A DNA stretch of 18,731 nt, from assembly GCA_002469865.1 (NCBI GenBank), contig DKOD01000127.1, positions 1 through 18,731 on the forward strand. The letters run 5' to 3'. Made by a program: the position numbers and the translations under genes. Of the stretch, positions 7,459 through 15,971 are shown in pieces. The notes under the pieces were generated by a model that saw only the letters and a program-made list of their open reading frames with translations, was not told the DNA's origin and made no database searches. The stretch comes from Alphaproteobacteria bacterium UBA7371 (GTDB taxonomy: Bacteria; Pseudomonadota; Alphaproteobacteria; UBA8317). How positions within the stretch are numbered: position 1 is the stretch's first letter; the number at the start of each line of letters is the position of its first letter.

Positions 7459-10400
7459 GACCTTTAACATGCCCTACCTGGTGGTGATTGTGACGTTGGA
7501 TCGTCATGCCGTCGGGCCGGTGCTTCATGCCCGGGATGCATTGATGAAGGCTTATCCCAATTTGGATATTGCCATTCATGCCGCTGCGGAATGGGCAGAA
7601 GAGCCCGAGGCCTTGGCCCGGGCCAAGGATGATGTTGCCAGGGCCAATATCGTGATCTCAACATTATTGTTTCTCGAAGATCATGTGCAGGCCATTCTTC
7701 CTGACCTGGAGGCCAGGCGCCCCCATTGTGACTGCATGGTGGGTCTTGTGGCTGATCATGCCATCGTCAAGCTCACGCGCATGGGTTCGCTGGACATGGG
7801 CAAGCCAGAATCAACGGTGATGTCGCTGCTGAAAAAGTTGCGCGGTGGTGGCAAGAAAAAGGCCCCTGGGGCTAAGCAAATGCGCATGTTGCGGCGTTTG
7901 CCCAAAATCCTAAGGCTGATCCCTGGCAAGGCTCAGGATCTCAGGGCTTGGTTTTTGTGCATGCAATATTGGCTTGGTGGTTCCAACGACAATATGGAGC
8001 AAATGGTACGGTTTCTGCTGGGCCGTTATGCAACCCAAGAAGGTTTTTTGGGCATCACGGCCAAGGATCCGGTGGAATATCCTGATGTTGGTGTTTACCA
8101 CCCGGATTTGCCTGGCCATCATCTCAGCACCGATGCATGTGTGCTGCCGCATCGCACAGAACCTGTGGCCACCATCGGCATCTTGTTGCTGCGCTCTTAC
8201 CTATTATCCGGTGACACAGCCCATTATGATGAAGTTATTCGTCGGTTTGAGGCCCAGAATGTTGCCGTCATCCCAGCCTTTGCCAGTGGGCTTGATGGCC
8301 GCCCTGCAATTGAAGCGTATTTTGAAGGCCGGGTGGATGTCATCTTATCTTTGACGGGCTTCTCCCTTGTTGGGGGGCCAGCCTATAACGACAGTGACGC
8401 CGCGGTAGAATTACTTCAGCGTCTTGATGTTCCTTACATGGCTGCCCAGCCTTTGGAATTTCAAACGCTCGACCAGTGGGCTAGCGACCGACAGGGTTTA
8501 GGCCCGATAGAAACCACGATGTTGGTCGCGCTTCCTGAGATTGATGGCGCCACCAACCCCACGGTGTTTGCAGGCCGCCATGGCGGCCAGGGCTGTCATG
8601 GATGCCCCCATCAATGCCAGCCTGCGGATCAAGCCCATGCCATGGCCCCTTGTTTTGAACGGGTGGGGCATTTGGTGGACAAAGTCACGCGCATGGCCCG
8701 TTTGCGTCATTTGGCTAACAAAGACAAAAAGGTCGCGATTATCCTGTTTGGCTTTCCCCCCAATGCAGGTGCGGTGGGCACAGCTGCCTATCTGTCCGTT
8801 TTTGAAAGCCTACTTGCCCTTCTTCGGCAAATGCATCGGGATGGTTATGATGTTGCCCTACCAGCTGACGTTGAGGAATTGCGTTGTTTGATCCTTGAAG
8901 GTAATGCCGCAAAATTTGGTCAACAGGCCAATGTTATGGCCAGCCTCACGTCGGATGAACTTGTTTCAGGCATGCCTCACCTTGAGGAGATTGAGTCTTG
9001 TTGGGGGCCAGCGCCTGGTCGTTTTCAATCCAATGGCAAAGAACTTCATGTTCTTGGCCAGGAATTTGGCAATGTGGTGGTGGGCGTTCAGCCAGCCTTT
9101 GGCATCGAAGGTGACCCCATGAGGTTGCTGTTTGAAGGAAATTTTGCCCCGACCCATGCCTTTGCGGGATTCTATCATTGGCTGCGTGATCATTATCAGG
9201 CTGATGCATGCTTGCATTTTGGCATGCATGGCGCCTTAGAGTTCATGCCAGGCAGGCAGGTTGGTCCAGGTCCTGGCGATTGGCCAGACCGACTCATGGG
9301 CGACATTCCCAATATTTACCTTTATGCCGCCAACAACCCGTCAGAAGCCTCCCTTGCAAAAAGAAGAAGCAATGCCGTGGTCGTCACCCACATGACACCG
9401 CCATTGCGCGAGGCGGGCCTGTATCGTGGGTTGCAAGATCTCAAGCAAAGCGTCGAGGTTTGGCGCATGCTTCCCGATGGTCAGGCCAAAAAGTCTGACC
9501 TGGAAATATTGATCACCGAGCAAGCGGCTCAGCTGGATTTGGCTGACATCCCCATGGAGGATCTGTGGGGCAAATTGCTCGAACTTGAAGGCTCGTTGAT
9601 TCCTGAAGGATTGCATGTCTTGGGTGAAATTCTTGAAGGGGAGCGCTTGGATAATCTTATCGCGCAGATGCCTTTGGACGCCCAATCCGATGCACGGATG
9701 TGCCTCAGTGAGGATCATGAGCTGCCTGGCCTGATGCGTGCCCTGGATGGCCGATATATTGCGCCCGTGCCCGGGGGCGATATTATCCACCGCCCAGATA
9801 TTTTGCCAACCGGCAGAAACATCCATGCATTTGATCCCTTCAGGATGCCCACGGCCTATGCGGTGCATCACGGCCGCCAGCAGGCAGATCTTTTGCTGAA
9901 AACCCACAAGGAATTGCCCCGCAGCATTGCCATGGTGCTTTGGGGTTCGGACAATATTAAGTCCGATGGCACGGCCATGTCACAGGCTTTGGCCCTCATG
10001 GGTGCTTGCCCAAGATTTGACAGTTTTGGCCGTCTATGTGGGGCAGACCTTATTCCTCTTGAAGAGTTGGGGCGTCCTAGAATTGATGTCATCATGACGC
10101 TATCGGGTATTTTTAGGGATTTGTTGCCCCTGCAGACCCGCATGCTTGCTGAGGCTGCGCTCAAAGCGGCTTTGGCAGAGGATGAACCCCTTGCACGTAA
10201 TTTTGTGCGCGCCCATGCCTTGGATGTGGCCGAGGAAACCGGATGCAGTATTGAGGATGCGGCCTTGCGGGTGTTTTCTAATGCAGAGGGCGCCTATGGC
10301 TCTAATGTGAACCAGTTGGTGGATAGTTCTTCTTTCGATGACGAGGATGAATTGGCCGATGCCTATGAAGCACGCAAAAGCTTTGCTTATGGCGTGCGTG

Positions 10401-11032
10401 GTAAGGCCATGGCCAAGCCAGAAATGCTTCAAAAAGCACTATGTCGTGTTGACATGGCCTACCAAAATCTCGAATCCGTTGAGCTTGGGGTCACCTCAGT
10501 TGATCATTATTTTGACACCTTAGGTGGTGTTGCCCGGGCCGTGAGAAGGGCTCGGGGTGGCAAAGCCACGCCGGTTTATATCTGTGACCAAACCCATGGT
10601 GACGCCAAGGTTCGTAGCCTCAAAGAGCAGGTTGCTTTGGAGACCAGGTCACGAAGCCTAAATCCTGTTTTTTATGAAGCCCTTCTGAAGCATGGCCATG
10701 AAGGGGTTCGCTCTATTGAGTCTCATATCACCAACACCATGGGCCTTTCGGCGACCACTGGTGATGTGGAGCCTTGGGTCTACAAAAAACTATCGGAAAC
10801 CTTCATTCTTGACCCAGAGATGCGCAAGCGGCTGACCGCGCTGAACCCCCAGGCTTCCATGCGCATGACCAATCGCCTTCTTGAAGCATCGGAACGATCC
10901 TACTGGACCCCTGAACCTGGCATGCTGGAAGCGCTTCAGCAGGCTGCAGAAGAAGTCGAAGATGAAGTTGAAGGTCTGCACGAGGGGCGAAGCGCTGCCC
11001 ACCAACCCACAATGAGAAAGGAAATGGCATGA
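7430..11032 (+). CDS. bchH: BchH, magnesium chelatase porphyrin-binding subunit
   Basis: Large CobN-family subunit of Mg-chelatase. It binds protoporphyrin IX and inserts Mg2+ with the ATPase subunits BchI and BchD, which are not in this window. At 1200 residues it has full length. Conserved blocks include VVIVTLDRHAVGP at the N-terminus, FGFPPNAGAVGTAAYLSVFESL, HFGMHGALEFMPGRQVG and VYICDQTHGDAKVRSLKEQ. A Cys cluster C389-x2-C392-x3-C396-x11-C408 lies where an oxygen-sensitive Fe-S cluster was reported for Rhodobacter BchH. The start is uncertain: ATG at 7430 (weak GAGAG upstream) overlaps bchB by 29 nt; ATG at 7448 or 7469 are alternatives, and 7469 would give a protein beginning MPYLVVIVTLD with no overlap. 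Confidence 0.97.
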   Translation: MTPKPIMRAETFNMPYLVVIVTLDRHAVGPVLHARDALMKAYPNLDIAIHAAAEWAEEPEALARAKDDVARANIVISTLLFLEDHVQAILPDLEARRPHCDCMVGLVADHAIVKLTRMGSLDMGKPESTVMSLLKKLRGGGKKKAPGAKQMRMLRRLPKILRLIPGKAQDLRAWFLCMQYWLGGSNDNMEQMVRFLLGRYATQEGFLGITAKDPVEYPDVGVYHPDLPGHHLSTDACVLPHRTEPVATIGILLLRSYLLSGDTAHYDEVIRRFEAQNVAVIPAFASGLDGRPAIEAYFEGRVDVILSLTGFSLVGGPAYNDSDAAVELLQRLDVPYMAAQPLEFQTLDQWASDRQGLGPIETTMLVALPEIDGATNPTVFAGRHGGQGCHGCPHQCQPADQAHAMAPCFERVGHLVDKVTRMARLRHLANKDKKVAIILFGFPPNAGAVGTAAYLSVFESLLALLRQMHRDGYDVALPADVEELRCLILEGNAAKFGQQANVMASLTSDELVSGMPHLEEIESCWGPAPGRFQSNGKELHVLGQEFGNVVVGVQPAFGIEGDPMRLLFEGNFAPTHAFAGFYHWLRDHYQADACLHFGMHGALEFMPGRQVGPGPGDWPDRLMGDIPNIYLYAANNPSEASLAKRRSNAVVVTHMTPPLREAGLYRGLQDLKQSVEVWRMLPDGQAKKSDLEILITEQAAQLDLADIPMEDLWGKLLELEGSLIPEGLHVLGEILEGERLDNLIAQMPLDAQSDARMCLSEDHELPGLMRALDGRYIAPVPGGDIIHRPDILPTGRNIHAFDPFRMPTAYAVHHGRQQADLLLKTHKELPRSIAMVLWGSDNIKSDGTAMSQALALMGACPRFDSFGRLCGADLIPLEELGRPRIDVIMTLSGIFRDLLPLQTRMLAEAALKAALAEDEPLARNFVRAHALDVAEETGCSIEDAALRVFSNAEGAYGSNVNQLVDSSSFDDEDELADAYEARKSFAYGVRGKAMAKPEMLQKALCRVDMAYQNLESVELGVTSVDHYFDTLGGVARAVRRARGGKATPVYICDQTHGDAKVRSLKEQVALETRSRSLNPVFYEALLKHGHEGVRSIESHITNTMGLSATTGDVEPWVYKKLSETFILDPEMRKRLTALNPQASMRMTNRLLEASERSYWTPEPGMLEALQQAAEEVEDEVEGLHEGRSAAHQPTMRKEMA

Positions 11033-11925
11033 GCATGATGGATGGCTTTGATGGCCAACGCGGCTTGGATGGCGAGGGCTCTGTCCAGGTTCATCAGGAC
11101 CCCTCGGCCCAAATTGTCGGCGCCAAGGTTTTTTCGGTTTATGGGAAGGGCGGAATTGGAAAATCAACAACCTCGTCAAACCTGTCAGCCGCCTTTGCAA
11201 GCCTAGGCAAACGGGTTTTGCAGATTGGTTGTGACCCCAAACATGACAGCACATTCACCCTTACTGGCAGGCTTCAGCCTACAGTAATCGATATTTTGAA
11301 AGATGTTGATTTCCACCCAGAAGAATTGAGGCCAGAAGACTACGTCTCTGAAGGTTGGGGTGGCGTGCAATGCGTTGAGGCCGGTGGCCCTCCAGCAGGC
11401 ACAGGCTGTGGCGGCTATGTGGTTGGTCAAACGGTGAAGCTTCTGAAGCAACACCACCTTTTGGAAGATACCGATGTGGTGATCTTTGATGTGCTCGGGG
11501 ACGTTGTATGTGGTGGGTTTGCGGCGCCGCTTCAGCATGCCGACATGGCCTTGATTGTCACGGCCAATGATTTTGATTCCATTTACGCCATGAACCGCAT
11601 CATTGCTGCGGTGGGGGCCAAGTCAAAAAATTACAAAGTTAGGCTGGCAGGTTGCATCGCCAATAGGGCACGGGAAACCGATGAGATTGACCGTTTTTGT
11701 GACCGCGTGGGCTTTAACCGCATTGCCCATATGGCCGATGTGGATGCCATCAGGCGCTCAAGGCTGAAGAAAAAGACCCTTTTTGAAATGGATGATGAAC
11801 CCGATATCCTCGCCTGTCGTGCAGAATATCAGCGTCTTGCCCAATCCCTATGGAATGGCTTGCCACCCACAAACCCTGCACCACTGCCAGACCGGGAAAT
11901 ATTCGAATTATTGGGGTTTGATTGA
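11029..11925 (+). CDS. bchL: BchL, protochlorophyllide reductase iron-sulfur ATP-binding protein
   Basis: NifH-like homodimer that hydrolyses ATP and passes electrons to BchNB. The P-loop YGKGGIGKSTTSS spans residues 38-50. The two Cys that bridge one [4Fe-4S] cluster between subunits are C127 (AGTGCGGY) and C161 (DVVCGGF). At 298 residues it has normal length, with the usual flexible N-terminal tail (about 1-30). The start is in ATGA overlap with bchH. Confidence 0.97.
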   Translation: MSMMDGFDGQRGLDGEGSVQVHQDPSAQIVGAKVFSVYGKGGIGKSTTSSNLSAAFASLGKRVLQIGCDPKHDSTFTLTGRLQPTVIDILKDVDFHPEELRPEDYVSEGWGGVQCVEAGGPPAGTGCGGYVVGQTVKLLKQHHLLEDTDVVIFDVLGDVVCGGFAAPLQHADMALIVTANDFDSIYAMNRIIAAVGAKSKNYKVRLAGCIANRARETDEIDRFCDRVGFNRIAHMADVDAIRRSRLKKKTLFEMDDEPDILACRAEYQRLAQSLWNGLPPTNPAPLPDREIFELLGFD

Positions 11926-12608
11926 TGGATTATTTGGCCACCCGGGCGAGGGTTGAGGATTATTTTGATCGCACAGCCACCCAGGTCTGGGAAAGGCTGA
12001 CCTCAGACGCGCCTGTTTCCGGCGTGCGGGCAACGGTGCGCCAAGGACGCGAGGAAATGCTCAACCTCTTTTTGGAGGCCTTGCCCAATGATTTGTCCGG
12101 GCAGCATGTTCTGGATGCTGGTTGTGGTACCGGCATGCTCGCTGCCGCTTTGGCCGAGCGTGGTGCCCGCGTGACTGCGATTGATATCGCACCACAAATT
12201 CTTGAGATTGCCCAAAAACGATTGGATCCACGACTGGCTCATTTGGTGCATTTTGGCTGTGGTGACATGGCCCAACAAAATCTTGCCTCCTTTGATCATG
12301 TCGTCGCGATGGATTCGCTTATTTACTATCATGCCTCAGACATTGCCGGCATGCTTTTGCAATTCCAACATAATCAAAAGGGGAGTTTTCTATTTTCCCT
12401 GCCCCCAAGAACATCCTTGCTGATGGCCATGTATTATGCAGGAAAATTATTCCCAAATGGCGACCGAAGCCCACTCATGGTTCCTCAAAATTTTAAGAGT
12501 TTGGCCAAGAATCTCGGCGATGATGCAAGCCGTTTGTATCCCCTCGATCGGGTTCACCGGGGTTTCTATCATGCCCAACTTTTTGCATTCGCAGGTGGTG
12601 AGAAATGA
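11925..12608 (+). CDS. bchM: BchM, Mg-protoporphyrin IX methyltransferase
   Basis: SAM-dependent O-methyltransferase that makes Mg-protoporphyrin IX monomethyl ester, the AcsF substrate. The class I SAM-binding motif HVLDAGCGTGMLAAALAERG is at about residues 61-80, followed by the acidic strand end VTAIDIAP (83-90). At 227 residues it has family length. I chose the ATG at 11925, which overlaps the bchL TGA by one base (TGATG); a TTG three bases earlier is possible but less likely. It ends in ATGA overlap with lhaA. Confidence 0.95.
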   Translation: MDYLATRARVEDYFDRTATQVWERLTSDAPVSGVRATVRQGREEMLNLFLEALPNDLSGQHVLDAGCGTGMLAAALAERGARVTAIDIAPQILEIAQKRLDPRLAHLVHFGCGDMAQQNLASFDHVVAMDSLIYYHASDIAGMLLQFQHNQKGSFLFSLPPRTSLLMAMYYAGKLFPNGDRSPLMVPQNFKSLAKNLGDDASRLYPLDRVHRGFYHAQLFAFAGGEK

Positions 12609-14038
12609 TACCAACACCTGGTCATATGCGCCGCCTGACAGGCCGTCTTCTGCCCTTTGCTGATGCAGCAAGTGAGGGTTTGCCGCTTGGTCAGTTGCTG
12701 CGTTTAAGCCTTTTTCAGGTGTCTGTTGGCATGGCAACGGTGATGCTGCTTGGCACATTAAATCGCGTGATGATTGTGGAATTGTCAGTGCCGGCTGTGG
12801 TTGTGGCCCTGATGATTGCCATCCCGGTCCTGGTGGCGCCTTTTCGGGCCTTACTTGGGTTCCGATCTGACAGCCATCGTAGCGCCATTGGTTGGAAACG
12901 GATTCCCTATCTTTGGTTTGGCAGTTTGTACCAATTTGGCGGCTTGGCCATCATGCCCATGGGGCTTTTGGTCTTGTCTGGAGATCAGTCTGTTGGTCCT
13001 GAATGGGCTGGCGAAGTGGGGGCAAGTTTGGCCTTTTTGCTCACTGGCCTTGGTATGCACATGACCCAGACCGCAGGACTGGCCTTGGCCGCAGACCGTG
13101 CCGATGACGATAAGCGCCACCGGGTGGTCGCCCTTTTATATGTTATGTTTTTGGTGGGCATGGCCTTGTCTGCCGTTTTGATTGGCACGTTGTTGCGGGA
13201 TTTCTCGGCACTTCGGCTTGTGCAGGTGGTGCAGGGTGCTGCCGTGGTAACCTTGGTGCTCAACCTCATTGCCCTTTGGAAGCAAGAGCATGTCAGGCCC
13301 ATGAGCCGGGAAGAACGTAATCTTCCTAGGCCTTTGTTCAAAGACGCATGGGCGGACCTCATGGCAGGCGGGCAAGCCGGACGTTTGTTGCTGGTGGTTT
13401 TCATCGGCACCATGGCTTTTAACATGCAGGACGTGTTGCTCGAGCCTTATGGTGGCGAGGTGTTGGGCTTATCAGTGGCCTCCACCACATGGTTGACAGC
13501 GATCTGGGCCATGGGTGCGCTTTTGGGTTTCGGCTTGGCGGCGCGTTTGCTTTCCCGAAAGCGTGATCCGCATCAAATTGCGGCCCAGGGCCTCCTCATG
13601 GGTCTTATTGCCTTCTGCTTGCTCATCTTATCAGCCCCGATGCAGGCCCATTATCTGTTTTACGCAGGTGTCGCCCTGATAGGTTTTGGCAATGGCTTGT
13701 TTGGGGTCGCCACACTTACCAGCGCGATGACCTTACCCGCCCATGGTCATGCGGGTCGGGGTCTGGCCCTTGGTGCTTGGGGTGCAGCCCAAGCGACAGC
13801 TGCTGGGCTGTCAATATTTCTTGGCGGTGCCATTCGGGACCTGGTCAACAAATTGGCTCAAGCGGGCGACCTTGGGCCTGCCATGTCCTCGGCGGCGACA
13901 GGCTATTCCGTTGTTTATCATTTCGAGCTTGGGCTTCTTTTTCTCACGCTCATTGCATTGGGGCCGTTGGTTCGCCGTCGGGCCCTCCATCAAGGTCAAC
14001 ACAACACAAAAGTTGGGTTGGCTGACTTTCCAACATAG
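12605..14038 (+). CDS. lhaA: LhaA, PucC-family light-harvesting 1 assembly protein
   Basis: A 477-residue, about 12-helix protein of the PucC branch of the major facilitator fold, involved in LH1 assembly and possibly bacteriochlorophyll delivery. Family signatures are LRLSLFQVSVGMATVMLLGTLNRVMIVEL, AFNMQDVLLEPYGG (about 272-285) and the glycine-rich GFGNGLFG. Its place between bchM and puhA identifies it as LhaA rather than PucC. It starts in ATGA overlap with bchM and ends 11 nt before puhA. In Rhodobacter a puhA promoter lies inside this gene; I found no convincing one here by eye. Confidence 0.93.
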   Translation: MIPTPGHMRRLTGRLLPFADAASEGLPLGQLLRLSLFQVSVGMATVMLLGTLNRVMIVELSVPAVVVALMIAIPVLVAPFRALLGFRSDSHRSAIGWKRIPYLWFGSLYQFGGLAIMPMGLLVLSGDQSVGPEWAGEVGASLAFLLTGLGMHMTQTAGLALAADRADDDKRHRVVALLYVMFLVGMALSAVLIGTLLRDFSALRLVQVVQGAAVVTLVLNLIALWKQEHVRPMSREERNLPRPLFKDAWADLMAGGQAGRLLLVVFIGTMAFNMQDVLLEPYGGEVLGLSVASTTWLTAIWAMGALLGFGLAARLLSRKRDPHQIAAQGLLMGLIAFCLLILSAPMQAHYLFYAGVALIGFGNGLFGVATLTSAMTLPAHGHAGRGLALGAWGAAQATAAGLSIFLGGAIRDLVNKLAQAGDLGPAMSSAATGYSVVYHFELGLLFLTLIALGPLVRRRALHQGQHNTKVGLADFPT

Positions 14039-14049
14039 GGAGATTGATC

Positions 14050-14823
14050 ATGGTTGGAACAACATTTTTTGGAGATACGGACCTGGCCACCTTGGCTATT
14101 TGGGGTTTTTGGGTCTTTTTTGCGGGGCTTATCTACTACCTGCAAAAGGAAAATTCCCGCGAGGGTTTTCCGGTGGTGGATGATGATGGTGTCCCGGCCA
14201 AAGGTCATTGGGGATGGGCTTTCTTGAAGGACAAAACCTTCCTTCTTCCCCATGGGCGTGGCTCGGTAACTGTTCCTTCTGGACAGCATGGCGATCGTGA
14301 TGACTTGGCCCTAGCACGCTCTGCGCTGCATAGCGGCGCTCCTTACATACCAACAGGCAACCCCATGATTGATGGTGTTGGCCCTGCTTCTTGGGCCCCG
14401 CGCCAGGATCATCCAGAACTGGATGCCCATGGTCATGTCAAAATTCGTCCAATGTCCCAACTTGAAGGCTTCAAAATTGCCGGTGGTCGTGACCCAAGGG
14501 GCAAGGCTGTCGTTGGTGGTGACGGTGAGGTGATTGGGCGCGTGATAGACGTTTGGGTTGATGTTCCTGAGGCGCTTATTCGCTTCCTAACAATTGACTT
14601 AAACCCAGAAGGCTCTGGCAATCAGGTTATCGTTCCCCTCACGCTTGCAAATATCAAGAAGAATTGCGTGCTCGTGAAGACCCTCCATGAACATAATTGG
14701 CAAGACATTCCAAGAACAAAATCCATGGATGAGATCACGTTGTTGGAGGAAGAGAAGATCTCCGCTTACGTCGCTGGCGGTGCTTTTTATGCGCGCCAAG
14801 AATTTTCTGACGCGAAGCTTTAA
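14050..14823 (+). CDS. puhA: PuhA, photosynthetic reaction centre H subunit
   Basis: Caps the cytoplasmic face of the L/M reaction-centre core and carries protons to quinone QB. The 257 residues comprise one N-terminal transmembrane helix (about 12-30, LATLAIWGFWVFFAGLIYYL), the following QKENSREGFP, and a soluble PRC-barrel domain (about 130-245). Likely proton-path equivalents are H127 and H129 (DAHGHVKIRPM) and E174 (WVDVPEA), corresponding to His-H126, His-H128 and Glu-H173 of Rhodobacter. I chose the ATG at 14050, preceded by GGGAG with suitable spacing, over the TTG at 14044. It is 11 nt after lhaA and 21 nt before puhB. Confidence 0.97.
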   Translation: MVGTTFFGDTDLATLAIWGFWVFFAGLIYYLQKENSREGFPVVDDDGVPAKGHWGWAFLKDKTFLLPHGRGSVTVPSGQHGDRDDLALARSALHSGAPYIPTGNPMIDGVGPASWAPRQDHPELDAHGHVKIRPMSQLEGFKIAGGRDPRGKAVVGGDGEVIGRVIDVWVDVPEALIRFLTIDLNPEGSGNQVIVPLTLANIKKNCVLVKTLHEHNWQDIPRTKSMDEITLLEEEKISAYVAGGAFYARQEFSDAKL

Positions 14824-14844
14824 GATCATATAAAGGCAGAAAAA

Positions 14845-15483
14845 ATGATGGATCATGATGATTTTGCCACCGAACCTGTGAAGGGCCTCCCTGAGGCCCT
14901 TCCCAAGGGTGAACATATTATCTGGCAGGGCAAGCCATCCACCTGGCGGTTGGCTGTCGAGGCTCTATGGTTTCGGCCGGTTGCTGGTTATTTTCTCCTG
15001 CTGATTTTTTGGCGTTTTGGGGCTTCGCTCCAGCAGGTATCTGTGGGCGAAGCAATCATACATACGGTGCCTTTTTTGGTGGCCGGTTTGATATGTTGTG
15101 GCATCCTTTATGGTCTCGCCATGATGCTTGCTTCCACAACTATCTATACCCTTACCAACCGCCGTGTGGCGCTCAGGATAGGCTTGTTGGTGACCTTAAA
15201 TCTTAACCTGCCACACAGCCAAATTGCCAATGCCATGCTTGCCACCACAAGCAGCGGTCATGGCAATCTGGCTTTTGAAATCAAGCCAGGAACTTCTGTG
15301 AGCTACCTGATGATCTGGCCCCATGTCAGACCCTGGCATCTGAAGAGAGCCCAGCCTGCGCTGCGCTGCATTCAAGATGCAGGACATGTCGCACAACTCT
15401 TCGCCGAGGCTGCCGAGTCCAGGATATCAGAACCAGTTTTGGAACGGACAAACATGCAGCTTGCCCATGAAGCAGCCGAATGA
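14845..15483 (+). CDS. puhB: PuhB, reaction centre assembly protein
   Basis: Membrane assembly factor for the reaction centre. The 212-residue protein has a short N-terminal segment with EHIIWQGKPSTWRLAVEALWFRPVAGYF, two or three hydrophobic helices (about 48-100), and then a bacterial PH-like domain (TIYTLTNRRVALRIGLLVTLNLNLPHSQI...), the known PuhB architecture. The ATG at 14845 has AAGG about 8 nt upstream. A perfect 10-bp inverted repeat covers codons 12-20 (listed separately). The end overlaps the puhC start region by ATGA. Confidence 0.93.
   Translation: MMDHDDFATEPVKGLPEALPKGEHIIWQGKPSTWRLAVEALWFRPVAGYFLLLIFWRFGASLQQVSVGEAIIHTVPFLVAGLICCGILYGLAMMLASTTIYTLTNRRVALRIGLLVTLNLNLPHSQIANAMLATTSSGHGNLAFEIKPGTSVSYLMIWPHVRPWHLKRAQPALRCIQDAGHVAQLFAEAAESRISEPVLERTNMQLAHEAAE
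14880..14902 (+). repeat. Perfect 10-bp hairpin inside the 5' end of puhB
   Basis: Arms GAAGGGCCTC (14880-14889) and GAGGCCCTTC (14893-14902) flank a 3-nt CCT loop. No T-tract follows, so it is not a standard terminator. A smaller stem, CCCTT (14897-14901) with AAGGG (14905-14909), would compete with it. The position, 35 nt into puhB and just past puhA, suggests an mRNA-stability or translation element. Confidence 0.6.
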
Positions 15484-15971
15484 TGGGGGAACAAATGATG
15501 CAGCAAAGACAAACCAACAACAGACGTGATCATGATCATGTGCCCATCTTTTTGGTGCGGGCCATGTTTGGCCTCATGGCGCTGGTGACCGTGGCCGTGG
15601 CCGTGGCCCAATGGGTTGATTTGCCTCAATCAGGTGTTTTGGTGGAGGCCCCTGAAAAAAGGGTGCTGATGGTGCAATTGCATGCCCAACGTGAGGGCGT
15701 GACGGAGGTGCTTGCGCTTGATGGAAAGCGGATCGCTAGCTCTAGTGAGCCACTGAACGGATTTATTGACGTGATTGGCCGAGCCATGACCCGTGCGCGT
15801 GTGGTTCGTGGTGTTGGGGATAGTGTTCCGTTCAAACTTGTGGAGCGCATCAATGGCCGTATTGCCATCATTGATACCGGCACGGGTCAAGTTGTGGAAT
15901 TGATTGGTTATGGGGCCGATAATGTGGCTGCCTTTGCCAAGCTTGTTGCCCAACATGGGAAGGATGTTTGA
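15480..15971 (+). CDS. puhC: PuhC, photosynthetic complex assembly protein
   Basis: Assembly factor for the reaction centre-LH1 complex. The 163-residue protein has a short charged N-terminus rich in Asn, Asp and His, one transmembrane helix (about 23-45, FLVRAMFGLMALVTVAVAVAQ) and a periplasmic domain containing RALDFEDR-type features of the family only weakly; the GRAMTRAR and FKLVERINGRIAIIDTGTGQVVEL segments fit PuhC well. The ATG at 15480 is in ATGA overlap with puhB. ATGs at 15495 or 15498, preceded by GGGGGA, may be the real start and would remove 5-6 residues. It ends in a TGATG overlap with the next gene. Confidence 0.88.
   Translation: MMGEQMMQQRQTNNRRDHDHVPIFLVRAMFGLMALVTVAVAVAQWVDLPQSGVLVEAPEKRVLMVQLHAQREGVTEVLALDGKRIASSSEPLNGFIDVIGRAMTRARVVRGVGDSVPFKLVERINGRIAIIDTGTGQVVELIGYGADNVAAFAKLVAQHGKDV
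15591..15608 (+). repeat. Hexanucleotide repeat (GTGGCC)3 in puhC
   Basis: Three exact GTGGCC units follow one imperfect unit, GTGACC (15585-15590). They are in frame and encode a Val-Ala run in the transmembrane helix. Unit gain or loss would keep the frame and only change helix length. Confidence 0.6.

Noticed and set aside
8573..8588. 16-bp perfect palindrome GGCCGCCATGGCGGCC inside bchH
   Set aside because: It encodes an in-frame Gly-Arg-His-Gly-Gly stretch next to the Cys motif, has no loop, and nothing around it points to a binding site; codon choice explains it.
9204..9229. 8-bp inverted repeat ATGCATGC/GCATGCAT in bchH
   Set aside because: It lies in the conserved HFGMHGALEF coding block, and repeated Cys/His/Met codons create it; no regulatory context.
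15531..15540. Palindrome CATGATCATG near the puhC start
   Set aside because: It comes from alternating Asp-His codons at the PuhC N-terminus; too short and without operator similarity.
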